Below, one piece after another: positions 26,037 to 35,400 of a stretch of DNA of 64,000 nt (its first letter is position 1; the number at the start of each line of letters is the position of its first letter). The DNA is from Pseudomonas simiae (GTDB lineage Bacteria > Pseudomonadota > Gammaproteobacteria > Pseudomonadales > Pseudomonadaceae), in contig NZ_FOKB01000009.1 of NCBI RefSeq assembly GCF_900111895.1, positions 62,001 through 126,000 of the forward strand, given 5' to 3'. The translations under genes were made by a program, and so were the position numbers. The notes below the pieces were generated by a model. It saw nothing but the letters and a program-made list of their open reading frames with translations, was not told where the DNA came from and made no database searches.

Positions 26037-27422
26037 ATGATGACCCCTCAAAAGATTTCCTTCTACAACCTGGCCTGGCGCTGGCACTTCTACGCCGGCC
26101 TTTTCGTCGCCCCCTTCATGGTGCTGCTGGCCCTGACCGGCATCATCTACCTGTTCAAACCTCAGTTGGACCCGCTGATGTACGGCGACCTGCTCAAGGT
26201 CCAGACCGCCGAGCACGCCCTGAGCGCCGACGAGCAACTGCAGCGCGCCAAGGCCGCGTATCCCAAGGCCGCGATCAGCAAATACCTGCCGCCTGCCGAC
26301 AGCACCAGCAGCGCGCAATTCGTGATGCACAACCAAGGCCGCGAAGTGACCGTCTTCGTCGACCCGTATCGCGGCAACGTCCTCGGCGAGCAGGACGCCA
26401 AATACAACCTGCAAGCCATCGCCCGCGCCCTGCATGGCGAGTTGATGATCGGCACCGTCGGCGATCGCCTGGTGGAACTCGCCGCCGGTTGGGGCGTGAT
26501 GCTGGTGGTGTCGGGCCTGTACCTGTGGTGGCCGCGCGGCAAGTCCTCGGCGGGGGTGCTGTGGCCGCGCTTCAACAGTCGCGGCCGGGTGTTCTGGCGC
26601 GATATGCACGCGGTCACCGGTTTCTGGGGAGCATCACTGCTGCTGGTGATGCTGCTCAGCGGCATGACTTGGACCGGCTTCTGGGGCAAGCAATACGCTG
26701 ATGTGTGGAACACCTTCCCGGCGGCGATGTGGAACAACGTGCCGCAGTCCGACCAGCAGGCACGCGTGCTCAATACGGCCCGCCAGCAGACCGTGCCCTG
26801 GGCCATGGAAAACACGCCGATGCCGATGTCCGGGGACCATGCCGAACACATGAACCACGGCGCCATGCACTCGGCTCCAGCTGCGCCCACGCTGCGCCTG
26901 CAACAAGTGGTCGACCTGGCCACCGCACGCCACGTCGAGCCCGGCTACAGCATCACCTTCCCCACCACCGCTGAAGGCGTGTTCACTGTCGCGGTGTTCG
27001 CCAACGACCCGCGCAATGACGCCACCTTGCATGTGGACCAGTACACCGGCAAGGTGCTCGCCGATGTGCGCTGGGAACACTACAACGCGGTCGCACGGGC
27101 CACCGAGACCGGTGTGATGCTGCATGAAGGCAAGATGTTCGGCTGGGTCAATCAACTGATCGTGCTGCTGATCTGCCTGATGATTCTGCTCAGCGCCGTC
27201 AGCGGCGTGGTGATCTGGTGGAAGCGTCGGCCTCAAGGCGGACTTGGTGTTCCGCCGCTGCGCCATGACTTGCCAAAGTGGAAAACCGCGATGGCGATCA
27301 TGCTCGCATTGGCGATCATTTTCCCTCTTGTGGGCGCCTCTTTGATCCTTGTGTGGGCGTTGGATCGCCTGGTGCTATCTCGCCTTTTGGGGCAACGTGA
27401 ATCCGCCTCAGGTTCAGCATGA
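26037..27422 (+). CDS. PepSY-associated TM helix protein (iron/copper-regulated membrane reductase-like)
   Basis: A 461-residue inner-membrane protein with four main membrane segments: after the N-terminus (FVAPFMVLLALTGIIYLF), mid-protein (LVELAAGWGVMLVVSGLYLWWP), SLLLVMLLSGMTWTGFW and C-terminal helices. Two PepSY-like periplasmic parts are visible (EQLQRAKAAYPKAAI; LRLQQVVDLA). Relatives are often encoded by TonB-receptor genes and some are ferric or cupric reductases. An unusual Met/His-rich loop (MPMSGDHAEHMNHGAMH, near residue 265) suggests copper binding, fitting its place after oprC. The start is ATG 26037 or 26040, after GCGGAG. Confidence 0.88.
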   Translation: MMTPQKISFYNLAWRWHFYAGLFVAPFMVLLALTGIIYLFKPQLDPLMYGDLLKVQTAEHALSADEQLQRAKAAYPKAAISKYLPPADSTSSAQFVMHNQGREVTVFVDPYRGNVLGEQDAKYNLQAIARALHGELMIGTVGDRLVELAAGWGVMLVVSGLYLWWPRGKSSAGVLWPRFNSRGRVFWRDMHAVTGFWGASLLLVMLLSGMTWTGFWGKQYADVWNTFPAAMWNNVPQSDQQARVLNTARQQTVPWAMENTPMPMSGDHAEHMNHGAMHSAPAAPTLRLQQVVDLATARHVEPGYSITFPTTAEGVFTVAVFANDPRNDATLHVDQYTGKVLADVRWEHYNAVARATETGVMLHEGKMFGWVNQLIVLLICLMILLSAVSGVVIWWKRRPQGGLGVPPLRHDLPKWKTAMAIMLALAIIFPLVGASLILVWALDRLVLSRLLGQRESASGSA

Positions 27423-27488
27423 AACAGGCGAGATGCCCGGCACAGAGCCGTTCTGTAGCCTTGCGCGGACTTTTTCCGCGCAGCGAAT

Positions 27489-27509
27489 AAGTGTTAACTT
27501 ATAACACTT
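27489..27509. promoter_or_regulatory. Zur-like operator upstream of the TonB receptor/ABC operon
   Basis: AAGTGTTA and TAACACTT form perfect 8-base inverted arms with a 5-base centre, so the core reads TGTTA-N5-TAACA. This is the architecture of the Zur box (TGTTATA.TATAACA). It is 65 bases before the receptor ATG, in the only gap ahead of the four-gene operon. In P. aeruginosa the homologous operon PA2911-PA2914 is reported to rise under zinc limitation, as I recall. Confidence 0.6.
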
Positions 27510-27574
27510 TCTGCGTTATCGTTGCTCGCCGCGCCCTGCGGCGAGCACCTCCCCAAGAAGCGATTGATCGACCG

Positions 27575-29683
27575 ATGAACAAGTACCTTGCGTCCGGCCT
27601 GTGCCTGCTCGCCCTGCACAACAGCGCCCAGGCCCTGACCCTGCCCGCCAGCCCAATCACCGCGCCTGCGATGGATGACGAACGCGTCGACCTGAACACC
27701 CCGACCACCGCCGGCTCGCGCCTGAACCTCAGCGCCCTGCAAACCCCCGGCAGCGTCGAAAGCCAAACCGGTACGCAGATCCGCGAACGTGGCGATGCCA
27801 GCGTGCAGGACGCGATTGCCCGCGCTACCGGTATCAGCCGCACCGGCACCCCGGGGGATGGCGGCACTTCGTTATCGGCGCGTGGTTTTACCGGCCAGGG
27901 CTCGGTGATGCAGCTGTATGACGGCAACCGCATGTACATGGGCATGGGGACTTCGACATTTCCGGTGGACACTTGGTCGGTGGAGCGCGTGGACGTGCTG
28001 CGTGGCCCGGCCTCGGTGCTGTACGGCGAAGGTGCTACCGGCGCGGTGATCAATACCGTGGCCAAAAAGCCGTTTGAAGGCGAGATCGAAAACCACATCC
28101 GACTGGGCTACGGCACTTATGATCGCCAGCAACAGGCCCTGGACAGCGGCGGCTCGCTGACTGACACCCTGAGCTATCGCCTGAACCTCAACCGCCTGCA
28201 CAGCAACGGGTTTATCGACCGTGGCGACTCCAGCAGCGACTTCGTCAGCGGCGCCCTGCGCTGGCAAGCGGCGGACAACCTGAGCTTCACCCTGGCCAGC
28301 GACTACGGCGACCAGCGCCCTCAAAACTACTTCGGCACCCCGCTGATCAACGGCCAATTGCACAAGGGCCTGCGCGACAAGAACTACAACGTCAGCAACG
28401 ACACCCAGCACTACAACGACCAGTGGACGCGCCTGACCAGCGCGTGGCAGATCAACGACAACATCAGCGCCACGAATGAACTGTACTACCTGAAAAACCA
28501 GCGTCGCTGGCAGAACGCCGAGAACTACAACTTCACCAACGGCCAGCTTACCCGCAGCGGCAACTTCGGCATCAAGCACAACCAGGAGCAGGTGGGCGAC
28601 CGCCAGACCTTTACTTTCAAGCACACCCTGTTCGGTCTCGACAGCCAGACCCTGGCCGGCGTGGAATACAACCGCATCCGCTTCCGCCTGGCCAGCAACT
28701 CACCGTTCAACGATGTGTTGGCGGGCGGTCAGCCGATCGACATCCTTCACCCGGCACCCGCCGCGTTCAACAGCCAGAACGCGTTCGCACCGCTGTTTTC
28801 TACCACCACTAAAACGGTCGCCGGCTTCGCGGAAAACCGCCTGCAACTCACCGATAAACTGTCGCTGGTCACCGGAATCCGCCGTGACTACGCCCATGTC
28901 GAGCGTGATGATTTGCGCAACGGCGGCCAAACCGACAAGACCCTCACCGGCAATAACGGGAAGGCCGGCCTGGTCTACGCGATCACGCCTGACACCTCGA
29001 TCTATGGCCAGTACGCTACCAGCACCGACGGCGTCGGTGGCCTGATCTCCCTGAGCCCAGGCCAGCAGCAGTTCGACCTGTCCACCGCCAAGCAGACCGA
29101 GATCGGTATCAAGCAAGCCTTCTGGAACCAACGGGGCGAATGGACGCTGGCGGCCTACCACATCGTCAAAAAGAAACTGCTCACCGACGTGCCGGGCGAC
29201 CCGGACCTCAAGCAACAAGTCGGCCAGCAATCCTCTAGGGGCCTGGAAGCCAGCCTCGCCCTGCAACTGCCGGATGCCTGGCAACTACAAGCCAACGCGG
29301 CCATCGTCCACGCGCAGTACGACGACTTCAAACAGGACGTCGGTGGCGTGCAGGTTTCCCGCGACGGCAACCGCCCGGTGGATGTGCCGCGCCGTACCGC
29401 CAACCTGTGGCTGAGCAAGGCCGTGACCGACGATATCCGCGCCGGGGCCGGGGTGCGCTATGTCGACGCACGTTACGCCGACATGGCCAACCAAAATGAG
29501 CTACCGAGCTACACCGTGGTCGACGCCACGGTGTCGTGGAAGGCTATGCGCAACACCACCCTGGGCCTGCAACTGAACAACCTGTTCGACCGCACCTACG
29601 CCGTCAGCCAATACAACGACGGGCAGCAGTGGATTCTGGGTGAGCCGCGCTCGTTCTTTGTCACTGCGGACTACACCTTCTAA
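27575..29683 (+). CDS. TonB-dependent receptor of a putative zinc/metallophore uptake system
   Basis: A 702-residue outer-membrane receptor of the siderophore-receptor class. The signal peptide (MNKYLASGLCLLALHNSAQA) is followed by the plug domain (LSARGFTGQGSVMQLYDGN, VERVDVLRGPASVLYGEGA, GAVINTVAKKP) and a barrel ending ADYTF. It is first of a four-gene operon with a complete ABC importer and corresponds to PA2911 by context beside the cobalamin genes. The Zur-like operator upstream points to zinc or a zinc-metallophore; cobalt or cobalamin is the alternative given the cob neighbours. The ATG at 27575 is chosen for its clean signal peptide. Confidence 0.9.
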   Translation: MNKYLASGLCLLALHNSAQALTLPASPITAPAMDDERVDLNTPTTAGSRLNLSALQTPGSVESQTGTQIRERGDASVQDAIARATGISRTGTPGDGGTSLSARGFTGQGSVMQLYDGNRMYMGMGTSTFPVDTWSVERVDVLRGPASVLYGEGATGAVINTVAKKPFEGEIENHIRLGYGTYDRQQQALDSGGSLTDTLSYRLNLNRLHSNGFIDRGDSSSDFVSGALRWQAADNLSFTLASDYGDQRPQNYFGTPLINGQLHKGLRDKNYNVSNDTQHYNDQWTRLTSAWQINDNISATNELYYLKNQRRWQNAENYNFTNGQLTRSGNFGIKHNQEQVGDRQTFTFKHTLFGLDSQTLAGVEYNRIRFRLASNSPFNDVLAGGQPIDILHPAPAAFNSQNAFAPLFSTTTKTVAGFAENRLQLTDKLSLVTGIRRDYAHVERDDLRNGGQTDKTLTGNNGKAGLVYAITPDTSIYGQYATSTDGVGGLISLSPGQQQFDLSTAKQTEIGIKQAFWNQRGEWTLAAYHIVKKKLLTDVPGDPDLKQQVGQQSSRGLEASLALQLPDAWQLQANAAIVHAQYDDFKQDVGGVQVSRDGNRPVDVPRRTANLWLSKAVTDDIRAGAGVRYVDARYADMANQNELPSYTVVDATVSWKAMRNTTLGLQLNNLFDRTYAVSQYNDGQQWILGEPRSFFVTADYTF

Positions 29684-29706
29684 CGGTGTTGGACTTGAGA
29701 GACTCG

Positions 29707-30489
29707 ATGACTTCGCTAACCCTCACCGACCTCACCTGGTCCCCCGCAGGCCACTGCCATCACCAATTCCACCTGCGTGACGCCAACCTGCAGGTCGGTG
29801 CAGGCGAGTTTGTAGGGCTCATAGGGCCCAATGGCAGCGGCAAGACCAGCCTGTTGCGCTGTGCGTACCGTTTCAGTAAGCCGGCGCGCGGTGACGTGTT
29901 GCTCGACCACCAGAATGTGTGGAAGCAAAACGCGAAGTGGTGTGCACAACGCGTCGCCGTGGTGCTGCAGGAATTCCCCGAGGCGTTCGGCCTGCGTGTC
30001 GATGAAGTGGTCGCCATGGGCCGCACGCCCCACAAGGGGTTGCTCGATGGCGATACGTTGCACGACCAGCAACTGATCCAGCAGGCACTGGAATCGGTCG
30101 GCATGCAAGGCTTCGAAGACCACGCCTTCGCCACCCTTTCCGGCGGAGAAAAGCAGCGTGTGATCCTCGCCCGCGCCTTGGCCCAGCAGCCGCAACTGCT
30201 GATCCTCGACGAACCGACCAACCACCTCGACCCGCGCTATCAGCTTGAGCTGTTGAAGTTGGTCAAGCGCTTGAACATCGGCACCCTGGCGAGCATTCAC
30301 GACCTCAACCTGGCTGCCGCATTCTGTGATCGCTTGTACGTGATAGACCACGGGCGCATCGTTGCCAGCGGCACGCCCCATCAAGTGCTGACCGCCGAGT
30401 TGCTGCGTGACGTGTTTGACGTGGACGCGTTGATCGACACCCACCCCTTGTCCGGCTACCCCCGAATTACCTGGATAACCCAACCATGA
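29707..30489 (+). CDS. ABC transporter ATP-binding protein (FecE/BtuD type)
   Basis: A 260-residue ATPase with Walker A GPNGSGKTSLLRC, Q-loop region VVLQEFPEAFGL, signature TLSGGEKQRVILARALA, Walker B LLILDEPTNHLD and a switch histidine (ASIHDLNLA). It belongs to the iron-siderophore/cobalamin importer class. The ATG at 29707 follows GAGAGACTCG. It starts 23 bases after the receptor and overlaps the binding-protein gene by four bases (ATGA). It should power uptake of whatever the upstream receptor brings in. Confidence 0.94.
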   Translation: MTSLTLTDLTWSPAGHCHHQFHLRDANLQVGAGEFVGLIGPNGSGKTSLLRCAYRFSKPARGDVLLDHQNVWKQNAKWCAQRVAVVLQEFPEAFGLRVDEVVAMGRTPHKGLLDGDTLHDQQLIQQALESVGMQGFEDHAFATLSGGEKQRVILARALAQQPQLLILDEPTNHLDPRYQLELLKLVKRLNIGTLASIHDLNLAAAFCDRLYVIDHGRIVASGTPHQVLTAELLRDVFDVDALIDTHPLSGYPRITWITQP

Positions 30490-31433
30490 TCCTGCGCGCC
30501 CTGCTGCCCCTCGCCTTGCTGTTCGGTACTGCACAAGCGTTCGCCGAAGCGACGCATTACCCGGTCACTATCAAGAGCTGCAACCGCGACGTGACCTTCC
30601 AGGAAGCGCCGAAGCACGCGGTCAGCCACGACATCAACATGACCCAAATGATGCTCGCCCTGGGCCTCAAACCGCGGATGGCCGGCTACAGCGGCGTCAC
30701 CGGCTGGAAGTCGGTAACCCCGGAAATGGCCGAGATCCTCGCCGGCCTGCCGGAACTGGCCAGCAAGTACCCTTCGGTGGAAACCCTGCTCAACGCCAAC
30801 GTGGACTTCTTCTTCGCCGGCTGGGACTACGGCATGCGCGTGGGCGGCGACCTCACGCCGAGCACCCTGCAACCGTTGGGCATCAACGTGTATGAGCTGA
30901 CCGAGTCCTGCGCTTTCGTGATGAAGCGCCCGGCGGCCACCCTGGAAGACACTTATAACGACCTGCGCAACCTGGGCAAGATCTTCGACGTGCAGGACCG
31001 CGCCAGTACCTTGATCGCGCAGATGCAGGCGCAGGTCGACGAGGTGCAAAAACACCTGCCCGCCGACAAACCTCGCGTGTTCCTCTATGACAGCGGTGAA
31101 GACCGCGCCATGACCTCCGGGCGCCTGGGTATGCCGCAAGCGCTGATCGACGCCGCCGGTGGGCGCAATATTCTCGATGACATAGATGCCAGCTGGACCC
31201 GAGTCAATTGGGAAACCGTGGTGGAGCGCAACCCGCAGGTGATCGTGATCGTCGACTACAGCGAAGTCACCGCCGAACAGAAGCAAGCGTTCCTGATGAA
31301 CAACCCGGCATTGCAAGCGGTGGACGCGATCAGGAACCAGCGCTTTATCGTGATTCCCTACGTGCAGGCCACGCCGGGCATCGATAACGTGCTCGCAGTG
31401 GAGACCCTGGCGAAGGGGTTCCACGGCGAATGA
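30486..31433 (+). CDS. ABC transporter periplasmic substrate-binding protein (TroA/FhuD-like fold)
   Basis: A 315-residue protein with a signal peptide (ILRALLPLALLFGTAQAFA) and a type III binding-protein fold: KSCNRDVTFQEAPKHAVSHD, DINMTQMMLALGLKPRMAGYSG, and a C-terminal IVIVDYSEVTAEQKQAFL. A conserved cysteine (SCNRDV) occurs at the start of the mature domain. It corresponds to PA2913. The substrate cannot be read from sequence; the operon context suggests a metal complex. It overlaps both neighbours (ATGA at each junction). Confidence 0.9.
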   Translation: MILRALLPLALLFGTAQAFAEATHYPVTIKSCNRDVTFQEAPKHAVSHDINMTQMMLALGLKPRMAGYSGVTGWKSVTPEMAEILAGLPELASKYPSVETLLNANVDFFFAGWDYGMRVGGDLTPSTLQPLGINVYELTESCAFVMKRPAATLEDTYNDLRNLGKIFDVQDRASTLIAQMQAQVDEVQKHLPADKPRVFLYDSGEDRAMTSGRLGMPQALIDAAGGRNILDDIDASWTRVNWETVVERNPQVIVIVDYSEVTAEQKQAFLMNNPALQAVDAIRNQRFIVIPYVQATPGIDNVLAVETLAKGFHGE

Positions 31434-32440
31434 TTACGCGTCGCTACGCCTTACTACTCGCTGCCCTGGGGGCGGTGTTGCTGGTCTCTTGCGTCCTCTC
31501 ACTGGGCTTTGGCCCGGCGCGGGTGCCGGTAGAGGTGGTGTGGCGAATCGTGTTGTACAAGGCCTTCGGGGTCGGCGAAGTGAATTGGCCGGCCGGGCAG
31601 GAACATATCGTCTGGCTGATCCGCGTGCCACGCATGCTGCTGGGGGCGCTGGTCGGCGCCGGGCTGGCGCTGATCGGCGCGGTGTTGCAGGCGGTCACGC
31701 GCAACCCGCTGGCCGACCCGCACCTGCTGGGCGTGACCTCCGGCGCCACCCTTGGCGCGGTGATCGTGGTGCTGCACGTGGGTGAAGTCATCGGCCTGCT
31801 GACCTTGCCCCTCGCTGCCTTCATCGGCGCGCTGCTGAGTATGCTTGTGGTGCTGGCGGTGGCCAGTCGCAATGGCCGGCTGGAGAGTGATCGCCTGCTG
31901 CTCTGTGGCGTGGCGGTGTCCTTCGTGATGATGGCGGCGGCCAACCTCTTGCTGTTCATGGGCGACCATCGTGCGGCGTCGGCGGTGATGTTCTGGATGC
32001 TCGGCGGCCTGGGCCTGGCGCGCTGGGAACTGCTGGCGGTTCCCACCGCCACCGTGCTGTTGGGCTTGGGGTTGCTGCTGGGCATGGCGCGGCCCTTGAA
32101 CGCGTTGATGGCCGGCGAGCAAACGGCTGTCACCTTGGGGCTCAATGCGCGCAACGTGCGGCTGAAGGTGTTCCTGGTCGCCTCCTTGATGACGGGCGTG
32201 CTGGTGTCCATCAGCGGCTCCATCGGTTTTGTCGGGCTGATGGTGCCGCACATTGCCCGTCGCCTGGTGGGTGCCGAACATCGCCGTCTGCTGCCGGTGT
32301 GCGTGTTGCTCGGCAGCCTGTTCCTGGTGTGGGTGGATGTCGCAGCGCGCACGCTGATCGCCCCCGAGGACTTGCCGATTGGCGTGGCCACGGCGGCGAT
32401 TGGCGGGCTGTTTTTTATCGGGCTGATGCGCAGGCGCTGA
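31430..32440 (+). CDS. FecCD-family ABC transporter permease
   Basis: A 336-residue membrane protein with about nine or ten hydrophobic helices of the FecCD/BtuC family. Typical motifs are RVPRMLLGALVGAGLALIGAVLQAVTRNPLADPHLLGVTSG (shown in parts: RVPRMLLGAL, GAVLQAVTRNPLADP, LLGVTSGA) and the coupling region ISGSIGFVGLMVPHIARRLVG. The start ATG 31430 overlaps the binding-protein stop. It is the last gene of the putative zinc-regulated importer operon, and its 3' end faces the giant minus-strand gene 40 bases away. Confidence 0.94.
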   Translation: MITRRYALLLAALGAVLLVSCVLSLGFGPARVPVEVVWRIVLYKAFGVGEVNWPAGQEHIVWLIRVPRMLLGALVGAGLALIGAVLQAVTRNPLADPHLLGVTSGATLGAVIVVLHVGEVIGLLTLPLAAFIGALLSMLVVLAVASRNGRLESDRLLLCGVAVSFVMMAAANLLLFMGDHRAASAVMFWMLGGLGLARWELLAVPTATVLLGLGLLLGMARPLNALMAGEQTAVTLGLNARNVRLKVFLVASLMTGVLVSISGSIGFVGLMVPHIARRLVGAEHRRLLPVCVLLGSLFLVWVDVAARTLIAPEDLPIGVATAAIGGLFFIGLMRRR

Positions 32441-32480
32441 CACGTCTTCAGCTGACAGAAGGCCCCCCTCACCCTGCTAG

Positions 32481-35400
32481 TTAGAGTTCGTCTTTGTCTC
32501 GACCGTACTGAACAACCTGCGGATCAGGTGCGGCTTGCACGTCCTTGACTTGCCACTCGGCCCCCAGCGTCCCCCGGCGCGTCCAAAAACTGTCGGTTTC
32601 CAGAACGGAAAGCTTACCGGCCTCTCGCAAACCACTGACCAACACAGTGGGCAGAGGTGACGAGTCGACGCTCAGCAAAAGCGTCTCGCCTGCCGTAAAA
32701 CCCGGCACGTACTTGAGCAGCGCGCCGCCTCGGCACGACAGGTACAGGCTCTCGGCAACCGGACGGTTATTCTTCACGATCGTTATGTAGGAACGCAGAT
32801 CATCCTTGGAGGCAAAATTCCCCAGCAACTGCAAGTCAAGCGACATCGGGTTACCGACCCTGGGAGCCACTTTGTAAAATGCGTGGACCGCGTTGAGGGT
32901 GTAGAGGAACAGCGGATGTACGGACGTGACATCAAGCCCGATACCGTGAAACAAGAACACTGACGAAACCGTACTCTCCCAAAAGGTGCGTTGGTCCAGC
33001 ACAGGATCAAGCCCCACAAACCCTGGAATACTAGGCGGCACCAATACCGCCCCAAGGTATTCCTGCCCCATGAACCCACCCAGCTGTTTTTCGGTCCAGC
33101 GCGCGGCGTCGTCGGCATGACTGAACAACGGCCCACAGAATGAAAGAAGGTGTGGGTTGTCAGCGAAATCCCAGGGAGTGAGCTTGGGCCGCCACTGCGC
33201 CGTTACGGCTTCCTCCCTGGCCCATACGGTGCTCCTGACACGCACGTAAAGTTCGCCCCTGGCCGCGAGCCCCCGCACGTAGTAAGCGACGGTCAAGGAC
33301 CCATCGAGCAACTTCGGTTCGATGGTTTTCATCTCGGAGTTCAAGGCATGCAGCGATTGCGCTCCGTTTTTTCTGAATAAGTACCTGAGCAGCGCACCGT
33401 CGGCACACAGCAGGTAAAGGGGCAGCACACCGTTTTTGGCCATATTGCTGACAAAATTGACGCCCATCGCCAGAGACACGGGGGAGAAGAAACAGGTCGC
33501 CATTTCATCGCTTGCTGGAGCAATCGCCAACGTGGAGGCGCACAAGTACAAGCCATCCAAGGCATAACCCTGAGGCAACTGCCCCTCGACAAACACCTGC
33601 TTGAAATCGGAATAATCGGCGCGCATCAACGGCACGGTGGTCATGTAAGCATTACGTTTTACCGACTTGAGCACATACCCGAACTGCACCTGCGCCTGGG
33701 GCGATGACAAACGCTGCGCATACCGTACCGCGTCACAGGCTTGGGTAAAGATCGGGCTGCAGGGCGCATCGGCAAAAACCTGCTTGATCTCCAGGGCCGG
33801 CGCGCGCGTCACGTACGGTACGAACGGCCCACTCAGTGGCCGTGCGAAGCCCCACAGCGCATCGCCCTTGACCACCTGCAAATCGCCGGCCTTGGCCACC
33901 TGCGTCACGAAGTCGACTGGCAGCAGGGTGCCGGCGCGCAGTTGTCGTTCAATTTCATTGTCAGCGGCATCCCCCCTGGCCAGGTTCAACGGCGCCAACT
34001 GCTGCTTGAGTTCCTCCTCTTCAGCGGAACCGCTCAATTGGTAACGCAGGATCAAACCCTCTGGACCAAACAGGTATTCGCGCTTGACGTGAACTTCCCG
34101 GCGCAACAGGTTCGACAGCACGTGGGTGGGCAACATGCTCTGGTAGACCGCTTTTTGAGTGACCGACAACAATATCTGCGTCTCTTGCCTGACCACCGAC
34201 CGGTAACGGGCGACGATGGTACTTCCTGGCGGATACAGCCCTTGCGCAATCGCCGCATCAGGGTAAATCCAATTCAGTGCAAAACCCTGGGGAGGCACCA
34301 CCAGCGGATCAGTCGCCGCAAAACTGCCACCGGGCAGCCGTAGCAGCACACCGCCATAGGTACGATGACGGCCCTCTCCGACAATGGCCGCCGCATACCG
34401 AGCAGCATCGTCCGGGTTGGCAAAGGCGGGGCCCACATGTCGCCGGCTCAGGTTTTCGTAGCCGGACCACGTGCGCGGCACCAGCCCTAGTTTGTCCCAG
34501 CATTGGCTGGTGCGTACCACGCTGAGTTCACCCGCGTTGGCCCAGTCCCTGACAAACTCTTGCGGCGTTTTTTTACCTGAGGCCAGCGCGACCTCGATCT
34601 CTTCGAACGCGTGGTCTACCAGGCCGCCGCTTCCCACGTTGAATGGCAGCGGCAAGTACCTCAACAAGGCTCCCTCTTCAGTTGAAAAGTAGATCGGCAG
34701 GTTGTTCCCGTTGTTGTATTTCGCCCCCCTGTGCTTGCTGTCCACAAGCGCACCATACAAAACCATGGGCATCACAAAGTAACGGGTTAACCAGGTGCTT
34801 GAAGCGGGTAACCCCACCGGTTGCCACTGCTGCGAACGAAACAATCCGCAGAGTACAAACCCATCCGGAAACCGGTAGCTATTGTCTTCTGTCGCTGCAA
34901 ACACGCTGTTGAGGTTGAACAGCTTGACGCGCTCATTGACGCCCACCACCTCGCTGGCGAGGTAATGGGCCTTATCCTTGTGCTTGAGAATAAAACCAAA
35001 GTAGGCCTGTTCCGCAAGATTGCGGCCATGAACCCTGGCGTGAAGGTCGCGGGCAGCTTCATCGGCGCTGCTGAACACGGCCCCGTAGGTGGCATAGTCG
35101 GGCGGGCCGAATCTTGGTGCATAAGCAAAATTGGGGGTCCAGTCGGCGTACACCGGCGAGCGCGGTCCCCACAAAGGGTTGCCCTGAACAATCCGCAAGT
35201 CTCCCGCCTCGGCCAAGATGACAACCCACTGCGCGGGCTTCATCAGTCCGCTGTCGAGCCGCATCTGGGCCAGGCTGCCGCCAGTCTGTGGCGCCGTGCC
35301 GTTCAGCAGCAATGCCTCCTGACTGGACGCGCTGGGCGTGTACGCCAGTAAACAGTCTTCACTCCCCGACAAATACGCCGGACGCTGCTGTTGGATCACG

